Positions 43,730 to 51,855 of a DNA stretch of 64,000 bases are shown here, in pieces. The translations under genes were made by a program, and so were the position numbers. The stretch comes from Castellaniella sp040276065 (GTDB lineage: Bacteria; Pseudomonadota; Gammaproteobacteria; Burkholderiales; Burkholderiaceae_B). The DNA is taken from the NCBI RefSeq assembly GCF_040276065.1, contig NZ_JBELOI010000005.1, forward strand, positions 62,001-126,000, given 5' to 3'. How positions within the stretch are numbered: position 1 is the stretch's first letter; every line of letters begins with the position of its first letter. The notes under the pieces are model-generated. The model was not told the origin of the DNA. It made no database searches and saw nothing but the letters and a program-made list of their open reading frames with translations.

Positions 43730-43740
43730 GCGATTATCGC
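43730..43740 (-). promoter_or_regulatory. GCGAT-T-ATCGC palindrome containing a -10 box at the diaA start
   Basis: The 11-base perfect palindrome includes minus-strand GATAAT (43733-43738), ending seven bases before the diaA ATG. Transcription would begin at or next to the start codon. No good -35 is evident. Confidence 0.4.
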
Positions 43741-43822
43741 ATGAGTCCATGGGACGGACAGGAGGGAAGGTAACAGTTTCCGAATCCCGGGTATTGACCC
43801 TGGTGGCCGGCGGACGATATGT

Positions 43823-44326
43823 TCATTCCATGAACGCATTCGGTATCCAGGCGATGGCACCCGCCTCGACGCTCACCACGTCGAAGCGGCAGGCCGGGAC
43901 ACGGCCGCCGAGATGACGTCCGACGAGCAGGGGCAGGAAGTGACGCGCCGCCCTCAGCAGGCGCGTCTGTTTGCCGCGGTTTACACTGGCGGCGGCACCG
44001 CCGAAGGCCGCGTCGCGGCGCGCGCGCACTTCGACAAAGACCAGGACGGATCCGTCCAGGGCCGCCAAGTCGATTTCACCCGCCTTGCAGCTCAGGTTGC
44101 GGGCCAGCAGGCGCAGGCCCTGAGCCTCCAGATACCGGGCGGCGAGCATTTCGGCGGCCCGCCCCTGGCGCTGAGTGGGCGAGCCGAGCCAGGGGGCGGG
44201 GGAACCAGGCCGGGGGCGGGTCTTGCCGCGTGTGCGCCGGCGGGCGATGGCGCGATCCTGGGCTCGCCGGGCGCGTTCGAAAGGGTCGTCGGGCGCGGCC
44301 TCGCGCCCTGGGGAGTCGTCGTGCAT
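43823..44326 (-). CDS. YraN family endonuclease-like protein (UPF0102)
   Basis: A 167-residue protein of the YraN family: QGRAAEMLAARYLEAQGLRLLARN, KAGEIDLAALDG and VFVEVRAR form the core of this restriction-endonuclease-like fold. The first 50 residues are an Arg/Pro-rich extension not seen in shorter homologues; a later start is possible but no better methionine exists. Divergent from rsmI by 32 bases, as in many proteobacteria. Cellular function not established. Confidence 0.88.
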   Translation of the reverse strand: MHDDSPGREAAPDDPFERARRAQDRAIARRRTRGKTRPRPGSPAPWLGSPTQRQGRAAEMLAARYLEAQGLRLLARNLSCKAGEIDLAALDGSVLVFVEVRARRDAAFGGAAASVNRGKQTRLLRAARHFLPLLVGRHLGGRVPACRFDVVSVEAGAIAWIPNAFME

Positions 44327-44358
44327 GGCGCGTCCGCGCGGATGAGTGGAGATCGAGT

Positions 44359-45285
44359 ATGACGGATGTCGTGGGATTCGAGGAACTGCGGGAGACATGG
44401 AAACGTCTCGCCGAGCGGATGGCCGAGCAGTCCTGGCCCGAGGGTTGCCTGTACGTGGTGGCCACGCCGATCGGCAATCTGGGGGACCTCGGGCTGCGCG
44501 CCTGGCAGGCCTTGCTGCGCTGCGACGCGATCGCCGCCGAGGACACGCGCACGAGTCGCGCGCTACTCGATGCCTGGGGGGTGCGCACCCCGTTGATGGC
44601 CGCGCACCGCCACAATGAAAACCAGGCAGCGCAGGCCATTGTCGAGCGCCTGGCGGGCGGCGCGCGCATCGCCCTGATATCGGATGCCGGGGCGCCGGCG
44701 ATCAGCGACCCGGGCGCGCGCATCGTGCGCCGCGTCCTCGAGGCGGGATATCGGGTGACGCCCATTCCCGGTCCCAGTGCCGTGATCGCGGCTTTGATGG
44801 CCAGCGGCGCGACCAGCGACGAGTCGCCGGGCTATGCGTTTGCCGGATTCCCGCCGCCCAAGGCGATGGCCCGCCGCAAGTGGCTGCGGGCCTGGGCACG
44901 GCTGGACGTGCCTGTGGTGATGTTCGAGTCGCCGCATCGGCTGGGGGCGAGCGTCGAGGACCTGGCGACGATCTGCGGTGCGGACCGGCGCCTGACCTTT
45001 GCGCGAGAACTGAGCAAACGGTTCGAACAGATCCAAACGGTGTCGCTGGGTGACGCGCGCGCGTGGCTGGAGGACGACCCGCATCGCAGCCAGGGCGAGT
45101 TCGTCCTGATCCTGCATCCCGCCCAGGCGTTGGCCGAGGACGGGGATGGGGACCTCGCCCCCGAGCACATCCGCCTGATGGAGGCCCTGCTCGAGGGCCT
45201 GTCGGTGCGCGACGCGGCCCGGATCGGTGCCCGGGCCACCGGCGTGGCGCGTGAGACGCTATACGCCTGGGCGCTGCGTCGCTGA
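44359..45285 (+). CDS. rsmI: 16S rRNA (cytidine-1402 2'-O)-methyltransferase
   Basis: Methylates the ribose of C1402 in 16S rRNA; 308 residues, tetrapyrrole-methylase fold. LYVVATPIGNLGDL, EDTRTSRALLDAWGV, ISDAGAPAISDPG and PGPSAVIAALMASG are diagnostic. The N-terminal 28 residues are a short extension; ATG 44359 is preceded by GGAG. Convergent with rlpA across 14 bases. Confidence 0.96.
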   Translation: MTDVVGFEELRETWKRLAERMAEQSWPEGCLYVVATPIGNLGDLGLRAWQALLRCDAIAAEDTRTSRALLDAWGVRTPLMAAHRHNENQAAQAIVERLAGGARIALISDAGAPAISDPGARIVRRVLEAGYRVTPIPGPSAVIAALMASGATSDESPGYAFAGFPPPKAMARRKWLRAWARLDVPVVMFESPHRLGASVEDLATICGADRRLTFARELSKRFEQIQTVSLGDARAWLEDDPHRSQGEFVLILHPAQALAEDGDGDLAPEHIRLMEALLEGLSVRDAARIGARATGVARETLYAWALRR

Positions 45286-45299
45286 GGCCGCGCCGGGGC

Positions 45300-46217
45300 T
45301 CAGTCCACCGCGATCGAGGCTTGCAGGCCGGTCGCCTGCGAGAGTTCGTAGGCGGCGTTGACCGCCTCGGTGCGCGTGTCGTAGGGGCCAGTGCGGACCT
45401 TGTACAAGGGCGAGTCGTACACCACCGATGCGGTGCCCAGCAGCCCGCCGGATTCCCGGTTGACCCGCTGCGCCAGGGCGTGCGCGTTGCCTTGGGACGA
45501 GAAGGCGCCGAATTGCAGGTAGATGCCTCCGGCGTGCGCCGTGTAGAGCGCGGTCTGGCGCGGTGCCGGCGCGGCGGCGGGGGCCAGCTGGGACGCGGCG
45601 GATACTGGCGGGGGGGCGGCCGGCGGCGGGGGTGGTGAAGCCTGCGCGACGGCCGTCCGGGCATAGCGCCCGCTGAGGATGTCGTTGTTGGTGATGGCCT
45701 CGACGATGACTTGGCCGCTGCCCGGGCCGATCAGTCCGAGCTTGGCCGCCGCGACGTATGAGAGATCAATGACACGGGAGCTGTGGAACGGCCCGCGGTC
45801 GTTGATGCGCACGATGACTGAGCGGCCCGTGCCGGCCCGGGTGACGCGTGCGTAGCTGGGCAGCGGCAAGGTCGGGTGGGCGGCGGTCATTGCGTACATA
45901 TCGTAGGTTTCGCCGTTGGCCGTTTTCTGGCCGTGGAATTTACGACCGTACCAGGAGGCGATGCCGGTTTGGCGGTAGGCCTGGTTTTCGCCGATGGGGA
46001 CATAGCGCTGGCCAAAGACCACGTAGGGCCTGAAATTAGCCGGAGCATGGGTCTCGACCCGAGGCACGGCGTCCGGGATCGACAAGATGTTGGCGGGAAT
46101 GTCGCGGCCCGGTCCATCGTCCTTGTAGTAGCCGCCGCCCGATCGCGATGCGCATCCGGCGACCACCAGCAGGGCGGCGCACAGCGGCAGGGCGAGGAGT
46201 GTGCGGGCGCGGATCAT
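45300..46217 (-). CDS. rlpA: Septal ring lytic transglycosylase RlpA
   Basis: Outer-membrane lipoprotein (lipobox VAGC, about residue 22) of 305 residues that cleaves peptide-free glycan at the septum. It has a double-psi beta-barrel domain with IASWYGRKFHGQKTANGE, MTAAHPTLPLP and INDRGPF (about 85-175), an Ala/Pro-rich linker, then a C-terminal SPOR domain (about 228-303; YLQFGAFSSQGNA) that targets denuded glycan. Its 5' end overlaps rapZ by ATGA. Confidence 0.95.
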   Translation of the reverse strand: MIRARTLLALPLCAALLVVAGCASRSGGGYYKDDGPGRDIPANILSIPDAVPRVETHAPANFRPYVVFGQRYVPIGENQAYRQTGIASWYGRKFHGQKTANGETYDMYAMTAAHPTLPLPSYARVTRAGTGRSVIVRINDRGPFHSSRVIDLSYVAAAKLGLIGPGSGQVIVEAITNNDILSGRYARTAVAQASPPPPPAAPPPVSAASQLAPAAAPAPRQTALYTAHAGGIYLQFGAFSSQGNAHALAQRVNRESGGLLGTASVVYDSPLYKVRTGPYDTRTEAVNAAYELSQATGLQASIAVD

Positions 46218-47089
46218 GTGCCGGGCGGGTGCAGCATGTGGTTGCGGTGGCGGATGAGCAGGGGCGAGTGGTCAGCGAACCGGCGCGCGAGCTGCTCGGT
46301 GACGTAGACGGAGCGGTGCTGGCCGCCGGTGCAGCCGATGGCGACGGTCAGGTAGTTGCGGGTGTCCTGCATGTACAGGGGTAGCCATTTGCGGATGAAG
46401 GCCGAGATGTCGTCGATCATGGCCTCGACACTGCCGAACTGGGCCAGCCAGGCCGCCACCGGCTCGTCGCGACCGGTCAGCGGGCGCAGGCGTTGGTCAT
46501 AGTAGGGATTGGGCAGGCAGCGCACATCGAACACCAGGTCGGCGTCGTGGGGCGCCCCCCGCTTGTAGGCGAAAGACTCGAATGTGAGGATGACCGAGGC
46601 GCGATCGGCCTGGACGAGGTCGCGTACCCAGCCGCGCAACTGTCCGGGCGTCAGGTCCGAGGTGTCGATCACGTGTTCCTGGTCGCGCAGCGAGGCCAGC
46701 ATGTCGCGCTCGGTGGCGATGCATTCTTCAAGGGACGGGTCGCGGCCCTCGCGGCGCAGCCGATCGGTCAGGGGATGGCGCCGCCTGGACTCGGAATAGC
46801 GCTGCATCAGCGTCTGGTCGTCGGCGTCGAGGAAGACCACGTGCAAGGCGATGCCCATGGCGCGCAAGCTGGTCAGCACGCCGGGCAGCTCGTCGAGATC
46901 GCCCGGGGTGCGTACGTCGATCGCCACGGCGATGCGCTCGAGGCCGCTATCGCGCGTATTGGCGATGAAGTCGTGCAGGAAGCGCACGGGCAGGTTGTCA
47001 ACGCAGGTATAGCCGGTATCCTCGAGCATGCGTAGGGCCACGGACTTGCCCGAGCCCGAGATGCCGGTGATGAGGACGATGTTCAGCAT
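46214..47089 (-). CDS. rapZ: RNase adapter protein RapZ
   Basis: In E. coli this protein guides RNase E to the small RNA GlmZ and so adjusts glucosamine-6-phosphate synthase; 291 residues. Walker A GISGSGKSVALR, a Walker B-like VVFLDADD, and the C-terminal CTGGQHRSVYVTEQLA are conserved. Location after hprK matches the betaproteobacterial order. The RNA partner in this organism is unknown. Confidence 0.95.
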   Translation of the reverse strand: MLNIVLITGISGSGKSVALRMLEDTGYTCVDNLPVRFLHDFIANTRDSGLERIAVAIDVRTPGDLDELPGVLTSLRAMGIALHVVFLDADDQTLMQRYSESRRRHPLTDRLRREGRDPSLEECIATERDMLASLRDQEHVIDTSDLTPGQLRGWVRDLVQADRASVILTFESFAYKRGAPHDADLVFDVRCLPNPYYDQRLRPLTGRDEPVAAWLAQFGSVEAMIDDISAFIRKWLPLYMQDTRNYLTVAIGCTGGQHRSVYVTEQLARRFADHSPLLIRHRNHMLHPPGT

Positions 47090-47132
47090 GCGGCGGTCCT
47101 GATGGTTGCCGGTCTTCGCGGCGAGGTGGGGG

Positions 47133-48071
47133 TCATGGTTTGGCCTCGTGGCTGTTTTCCATGATGGCGAGGGCCTGGCGCTCGATGAAGTCGCCCATGG
47201 TGTCGATGCCGCGCAGGCTCAGGATGGTGTTGCGCACGGCCGCTTCGACCAGCACGGCGAGGTTGCGGCCTGCGGCCACTTGCAGCATGACGCGGCGGAT
47301 GGGAATACCCAGAATGTCCTCGTACTCGTCCTGAGTAGGCAGCCGCTCAAAGGAGTCCGGGGTCATGCGCACCAGGTGGACGATGAGCTTGATTTTCATC
47401 TTGCGGCGCACCGAGGTTTCGCCAAAGATCGTGCGGATGTCCAGCAGGCCCAGGCCCCGGACCTCGAGGAGGTTCTGCAGCAGGGCCGGGCACTGGCCCT
47501 CGACGAAGTTGGGGGCGGTGCGCGAGAGTTCGACCGCGTCGTCGGCCACCAACCCGTGTCCACGCGAGATCAGCTCGAGGGCGAGCTCGCTTTTGCCCAG
47601 GCCCGACTCCCCTGTGATCAGCACGCCCAGCCCGAGGACATCCATGAACACGCCGTGCATCGTGGTCCTGGGCGCCATGCGTTTGCCCAGGTAGATGCGC
47701 AGCAGGTCGATCAGGTGGGAGGCGTCGATCGGTGTGCCGAGCAGAGGCACCTCATGCTCGATGCAGAACTCGCGCAGATCGCCGGGGGCGTCGACGCCGG
47801 CCGCCAGAACGATGGCGGGCACCCCACCGGCCACCAGATCCTCGAGATGGTGGATGCGCCGCAAGGGCTCGAAGCGCAGATAATAGGCCAGCTCCTCGGC
47901 GCCGAACACCTGGACGCGGCCGGGGTGGATCAGGTTCAGGTGGCCGACCAGATCGGCGGCCGAGCGGGCGGTGTCGGGGATGACGCGTCGAGCCGCGGCA
48001 TCCTGGCCCGCGATCCAGGTGAAAGAGATCTTTTCGGCGTTGTCACGAATCAGATCTTGAATGGTCAGCAT
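47133..48071 (-). CDS. hprK: HPr kinase/phosphorylase
   Basis: Phosphorylates and dephosphorylates a serine of HPr in the phosphotransferase system; 312 residues. The P-loop GESGLGKSELALELI and the following DDAVELSR belong to the C-terminal kinase domain. Its presence beside ptsN without sugar PTS genes is typical of betaproteobacteria. The start lies inside ptsN (29-base overlap), which indicates coupled translation. Confidence 0.95.
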   Translation of the reverse strand: MLTIQDLIRDNAEKISFTWIAGQDAAARRVIPDTARSAADLVGHLNLIHPGRVQVFGAEELAYYLRFEPLRRIHHLEDLVAGGVPAIVLAAGVDAPGDLREFCIEHEVPLLGTPIDASHLIDLLRIYLGKRMAPRTTMHGVFMDVLGLGVLITGESGLGKSELALELISRGHGLVADDAVELSRTAPNFVEGQCPALLQNLLEVRGLGLLDIRTIFGETSVRRKMKIKLIVHLVRMTPDSFERLPTQDEYEDILGIPIRRVMLQVAAGRNLAVLVEAAVRNTILSLRGIDTMGDFIERQALAIMENSHEAKP

Positions 48072-48540
48072 GTTCGAGGGTGCGCGCAGGTTGCTCCGCC
48101 AGCAGGATCTGGTGGATTTCGGCCATGTCCTGCGAGTGGGTCAAGGTGTGGCGGATCGAGGCGTCGGACATGAGCCGCGCGATCTCGGCCAGCAAATCCA
48201 GGTGCGTCTGGGTGGCGGTTTCCGGGATCAGCAGAAAGAAGAGCAGGCGTGCGGTACGCCCGTCGTTGGCATCGAAGCGTACGGGTTCGGCCAGGCGAAT
48301 GAAGGCGGCGTGGGGCTCGCGCAGATCCTTGAGGCGGCCGTGCGGAATGGCGACGCCGTGTCCGAGCGCGGTCGAGCCCAGGCGCTCACGGGCGATCAGG
48401 CTGTGGAAGACCGCCATGCGGGAAACCCCGTGGTTGTTTTCGAACAGCAGGCCGGCCTGCTCGAACGCGCGCTTTTTACTCGTGGCGGCGAGGTCGAGGA
48501 TGATGTCGGACGGCGACAGAATGCGTGGCGTCAGGTTCAT
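48043..48540 (-). CDS. ptsN: Nitrogen-regulatory PTS IIA protein
   Basis: EIIA-Ntr, the terminal phospho-acceptor of the nitrogen PTS, regulating potassium, nitrogen and carbon processes; 165 residues. The phospho-histidine is in VAIPHGRLKDL; LLFENNHGVSR and LLAEIARLMSD are family segments. The ATG at 48540 matches homologues but has no ribosome-binding site; a perfect TATAAT ends six bases upstream, suggesting leaderless transcription. Confidence 0.95.
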   Translation of the reverse strand: MNLTPRILSPSDIILDLAATSKKRAFEQAGLLFENNHGVSRMAVFHSLIARERLGSTALGHGVAIPHGRLKDLREPHAAFIRLAEPVRFDANDGRTARLLFFLLIPETATQTHLDLLAEIARLMSDASIRHTLTHSQDMAEIHQILLAEQPARTLEHADHSRSDS

Positions 48541-48546
48541 GGCGTC

Positions 48547-48552
48547 ATTATA
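48547..48552 (-). promoter_or_regulatory. Perfect -10 box (TATAAT) six bases before the ptsN start codon
   Basis: The hexamer reads TATAAT on the minus strand. Standard spacing would put +1 on the A of the ptsN ATG. The best -35 at 16 bases is only CCCACA. This is the strongest -10 match I saw in the window. Confidence 0.5.
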
Positions 48553-48594
48553 GGAGGCATCGGCGCCCTGTGGGCGCGTGGGAGGCCAAGCATG

Positions 48595-48628
48595 ATTATG
48601 GCCTCGATTTCCCTATCGAGGCCATAAT
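48595..48628. repeat. Perfect 14-bp inverted repeat between hpf and ptsN
   Basis: Arms ATTATGGCCTCGAT (48595-48608) and ATCGAGGCCATAAT (48615-48628) with a six-base loop. Neither strand has a T-run after it, so it is not a classical intrinsic terminator. It may be an RNA processing or stabilising hairpin, or a protein-binding palindrome upstream of the ptsN promoter. Confidence 0.85.
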
Positions 48629-48659
48629 TTAAAACGCCGGCGGGCCGTAGGTAGGCCGC

Positions 48660-48986
48660 TTATTCGGTGGCGAGCACCTGGCGTTTCGGAGGTTCATGCG
48701 CATAGTTTTGCGTCTTGGACTTGTGTTTGAGGACCTGGCGATCGATTTTGTCGGCCAGCAGGTCGATGGCCGCGTAGAGGTTTTCGTCGCTGGCGGCGCA
48801 GTGGATGTCCTTGCCGCGCATGTGCACGGTGACCTCCGCGGTATGCTTCAGCCGCTCGATCGAGAGCATGACCTGGGTGTCGATGACGCTGTCGAAATGC
48901 CTCGTGATCCTGGAGATTTTGTTCAGGACGTATTCACGGATGGCGGGGGTGACTTCCAGATGACGACCGCTGATGCTCAAGCTCAT
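48660..48986 (-). CDS. hpf: Ribosome hibernation-promoting factor (short form)
   Basis: A 108-residue HPF/YfiA protein that inactivates ribosomes in stationary phase. It has the conserved beta-alpha fold with SISGRHLEVTPAIREYV at the N-terminus and YAAIDLLADKIDRQVLKHK at the end. The short form lacks the long C-terminal dimerisation domain. It is preceded by a 223-base gap from lptB where rpoN is usually found, and has its own predicted promoter. Confidence 0.95.
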   Translation of the reverse strand: MSLSISGRHLEVTPAIREYVLNKISRITRHFDSVIDTQVMLSIERLKHTAEVTVHMRGKDIHCAASDENLYAAIDLLADKIDRQVLKHKSKTQNYAHEPPKRQVLATE

Positions 48987-49087
48987 ATTCAGACTCCTAG
49001 CAAGGGAAACGGGTGTGCGCGTGGCACGGATTGGATCGTTGGCGGGCCTCCTGTCGAGCGGTTGGTTGAACGTGTGTTGATGGAACC

Positions 49088-49115
49088 AGTGTACCGTTTG
49101 CCCTGGTTAAATCAA
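49088..49115 (-). promoter_or_regulatory. Predicted sigma-70 promoter of hpf
   Basis: Minus-strand TTGATT (49110-49115) and TACACT (49088-49093), separated by 16 bases, four of six matches each. The leader would be about 95 bases and includes AGGAGT before the ATG. It lies in the lptB-hpf gap. Confidence 0.45.
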
Positions 49116-49195
49116 GGGGGTTGGATCAAGGTTCCGGGCGGGGATGGGTCGGGGTTTGGCGGGCGGTGCCGTGGGAGCGCAAGGGCGGGGCGGGC

Positions 49196-49209
49196 GCCCG
49201 CCGGCGGGC
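49196..49209 (-). terminator. GC palindrome immediately after lptB
   Basis: GCCCGCCGGCGGGC abuts the lptB stop triplet and is followed by a second overlapping GC palindrome. It can fold but lacks a T-run; it may slow or end lptB transcripts. Confidence 0.35.
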
Positions 49210-50019
49210 CTACATGCGGAAGTTCTTGCCCAGGTAGACCTGGCGCACGGCCTCGTTGTCGATGATCTCGTTGGGGTGGCCGTTGGTGAGGACCTTGCCC
49301 TCGCTGATGATGTAGGCGCGGTCACAGATGCCCAGGGTTTCGCGCACGTTGTGGTCGGTGATCAGCACGCCGATGTTGCGGCCCTTGAGGAACTGCACGA
49401 TGCGCTGGATCTCGATCACGGCAATGGGATCGACGCCCGCGAAGGGTTCGTCGAGCAGGATGAAGCGTGGTTGCGTGGCCAGTGCCCGGGCGATTTCCAC
49501 CCGGCGGCGCTCGCCCCCCGACAGCGAGATCGCCATGTTGTAGCGGATGTGCTCGATCTGCAACTCGTCGATCAGTGATTCCAGGCGGTCGCGGAGCACT
49601 GGGGCCGCCAGTGGCCGGCCTTCGGGGGTACGCACCAGTTCGAGCACGGCGCGGATGTTTTCCTCGACCGTGAGGCGCCGGAACACCGAGGCGTCCTGCG
49701 GCAGGTAGGACAGGCCCAGGCGGGCGCGCCGGTGCATGGGGATGGCGGTGATGTCGTAGTCGTCGATGAGGATGCGCCCGGTGTCGGTGGGGACCAGGCC
49801 GACGATCATGTAGAAGCTGGTGGTTTTGCCCGCGCCATTGGGGCCCAGCAGGCCGACCACCTCGCCGCTCTGGACCGACAGGGTCACGTCCTGGACGACG
49901 GCGCGCCGGCCGTAGGTCTTGCCCAGGCCGATGGCCCGCAGGCCCGTCGCGGGCTCGGCCGCCGGTGGCGGGCTGTGCGCCTCTTGCCAGGGGGCGGCGC
50001 CGCCGCGCGGCAGCGTCAT
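49210..50019 (-). CDS. lptB: LPS export ABC transporter ATPase LptB
   Basis: Cytoplasmic ATPase that powers lipopolysaccharide extraction by LptFGC; 269 residues. Walker A GPNGAGKTTSFYMIVGL, signature LSGGERRRVEIARAL and Walker B FILLDEPFAGVDP are canonical. There is an N-terminal extension of about 25 residues rich in Pro/Ala before the usual start (LRAIGLGKTYGRR). ATG 50019 overlaps the lptA stop by ATGA. Confidence 0.96.
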   Translation of the reverse strand: MTLPRGGAAPWQEAHSPPPAAEPATGLRAIGLGKTYGRRAVVQDVTLSVQSGEVVGLLGPNGAGKTTSFYMIVGLVPTDTGRILIDDYDITAIPMHRRARLGLSYLPQDASVFRRLTVEENIRAVLELVRTPEGRPLAAPVLRDRLESLIDELQIEHIRYNMAISLSGGERRRVEIARALATQPRFILLDEPFAGVDPIAVIEIQRIVQFLKGRNIGVLITDHNVRETLGICDRAYIISEGKVLTNGHPNEIIDNEAVRQVYLGKNFRM

Positions 50020-50642
50020 TGCTTGGCGGCCTTGCGGCAGTCGGCCGCGGCCTGGTCCGCGCGCGCGCGCGGCTGCGAGAGCGAGCGGACCCTGCCGCCC
50101 TCGCCCGCGGAGTTCGCGCCACCGAAAGCTTCGTAGGTGCCTGTCTTTTGGTGGTAGATGACGCGCGCGCCACGCAGGTTGTCGAAGGGTTTGCCGCAGA
50201 CGTAACGGGTAATGATGGCCTGGCCGATGAGGGTGACCTCTTCGGTCTTGCCGTCATATTCGGCGCGGATGCCGCTGGCCTTGATGGTCTCGAACTTTTC
50301 GGGATTTTCCTGGCGGATGTGCACCAGGCCGGACTTTTCGGCGGTCGCAGTGCCGTACTGGTAGCCGTCGGCGTCCTCCTGGGTCACCAGCTTGTCCGAG
50401 TGCAGCGTCATGGCGCCCCGGGTCAGGATGACGTTGCCGGTAAAGGTGCTCTCTTTTTTGACATCGTCATAGTGCAGCGTATCCGAGAGGATCAGCGTGT
50501 CGGGCTCGGCATTGGCGGCCGGGCCGGATGCCGCGGGGCCCGTGGCCGCTTGCGCGGCCGGGCTGGATGTCTGCGCCCAGGTGGTGGCCGCCGGGTGCAG
50601 GCAGGCCAGTGCGGCCAGGATCGCGATGTATTTTTTATTCAT
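50016..50642 (-). CDS. lptA: LPS transport periplasmic bridge protein LptA
   Basis: A 208-residue secreted protein (signal peptide about 1-23, ending TWAQ) with the OstA-like beta-jellyroll: DTLHYDDVKKESTFTGNVILTRG and a terminal RVIYHQKTGTYEAFG. It polymerises to carry LPS across the periplasm. The linker after the signal is Ala/Pro-rich. ATGA overlaps on both sides with lptC and lptB. Confidence 0.95.
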   Translation of the reverse strand: MNKKYIAILAALACLHPAATTWAQTSSPAAQAATGPAASGPAANAEPDTLILSDTLHYDDVKKESTFTGNVILTRGAMTLHSDKLVTQEDADGYQYGTATAEKSGLVHIRQENPEKFETIKASGIRAEYDGKTEEVTLIGQAIITRYVCGKPFDNLRGARVIYHQKTGTYEAFGGANSAGEGGRVRSLSQPRARADQAAADCRKAAKQ

Positions 50643-51256
50643 GGCTGGGGTGCCTTTTGTGGCGAGGTCTTTTTGGCGCCTTGCTCCTCGCCGGAAATCT
50701 TGACGTCGCTTGAGGAATAGACCATCAATTGACGGCTGCGATTATCGTAGCGCATGCCGGTGCCGCGCATGGTGGATTGGCCGTTGACCACCAGCGCGGG
50801 CTGGTCGGTGTAGACCAGGTCTTGGTCGGGCTTGAGGACCAGGCGCTCGCTGCGGACATCCAGGGGCTTGTGCTCGGCATCGGGCAGGCGCTCGAGGTGG
50901 GCGTTGCCAACCATCACGATGCGTGAGCCGTTCTGGTCCATCGTCGCGTGGTCCGAGGTGCCAATCGTGATCGGCGATCCGGGGTGGTGGCTGACCGCAT
51001 GGGGCTGTGCGACTTCGTAGGCGTCGGTGTCCGGGAAGTGCTCCATGCTCGCACCCTCGAGACGATTGATGGCGAGGCCCTGGGGGTCGGTCCGCACCAT
51101 CACGAAGCGGTCCGACCAGGAGTCCCGCTCGTGGGTGATGCGGCGCGGCGGGTCGATCTGGATCGAGCGCAGGGCGTAGTCCGAGGCCCACCAGGTCCCG
51201 ATCACCAGCATCGCCAGCAACAGCACGGCAACCAGGCTGGGAAAACGCTCTCTCAT
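50639..51256 (-). CDS. lptC: LPS export membrane protein LptC
   Basis: A 205-residue single-pass protein (helix about 6-25) whose periplasmic jellyroll passes LPS from LptFG to LptA. It contains FVMVRTDPQGL, YEVAQPHAVSHHPGSPI and a C-terminal VKISGEEQ. I start at 51256 (MRERFPSLVAVLLLAML), which overlaps the kdsC stop by ATGA; the longer frame is not supported. Confidence 0.93.
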   Translation of the reverse strand: MRERFPSLVAVLLLAMLVIGTWWASDYALRSIQIDPPRRITHERDSWSDRFVMVRTDPQGLAINRLEGASMEHFPDTDAYEVAQPHAVSHHPGSPITIGTSDHATMDQNGSRIVMVGNAHLERLPDAEHKPLDVRSERLVLKPDQDLVYTDQPALVVNGQSTMRGTGMRYDNRSRQLMVYSSSDVKISGEEQGAKKTSPQKAPQP

Positions 51257-51855
51257 TGGATGGCACCGCCCAAGGGCGACAGGCCGGCCGCAAAGCAGGC
51301 GTGCATGCGCCGCTGCGCGGCCAGGATCAGGTCGCAACATTCGCGCACGGCGCCCGAGCCGCCGTGCTGGCTCGACACCCAGTGCGCCGCCTGGCTGACG
51401 TACAGGGGGGCGTTGGGCACGCTGGCGGCGAACCCGACGCGTTGCAGCACCGGCAGATCGATGATGTCGTCGCCCATGTAGCCGAGCTTGCGGAGTTCCA
51501 GGCCGGCCTCGCGCGCCAGGGTTTCGATGGCCTGCGCCTTGTCGCGCACGCCCTGGAGGACGGGAGAGATGCCGAGCTCCGCGGCGCGCCGCGCGGTGAT
51601 GGCGCTCTGGCGTCCACTGAGCCAGGCAACGCCCACGCCCTGCTCGTGCAGCAGCCGCATGCCGTGGCCGTCCAGGGCGTTGAAGGCCTTGAGTGCCTCG
51701 CCGTGCTCGCCATACCAGAGGCTGCCGTCGGTCAGGATGCCGTCCACGTCGAAGACCATCATGCGTATGGCGCGCGCCCTGTCCTGGATGGCGGGACTCA
51801 CGCGGGCCAGTATCTGGGCCTCCGAGGGGTGCGAGAAAGCGGGCTGCTCGTTCAT
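51253..51855 (-). CDS. kdsC: 3-deoxy-manno-octulosonate-8-phosphatase
   Basis: HAD-type phosphatase releasing Kdo from Kdo-8-phosphate; 200 residues. Motif I VFDVDGILTDGSLWYGEHGE, motif II LSGRQS and motif III LGYMGDDIIDLPVL are diagnostic for the KdsC tetramer family. ATG 51855 shares a base with the kdsD stop. Confidence 0.95.
   Translation of the reverse strand: MNEQPAFSHPSEAQILARVSPAIQDRARAIRMMVFDVDGILTDGSLWYGEHGEALKAFNALDGHGMRLLHEQGVGVAWLSGRQSAITARRAAELGISPVLQGVRDKAQAIETLAREAGLELRKLGYMGDDIIDLPVLQRVGFAASVPNAPLYVSQAAHWVSSQHGGSGAVRECCDLILAAQRRMHACFAAGLSPLGGAIQ

Noticed and set aside
44076..44765. 229-codon minus-strand frame spanning yraN and rsmI
   Set aside because: It overlaps two confident genes in other frames and shows no recognisable domain.
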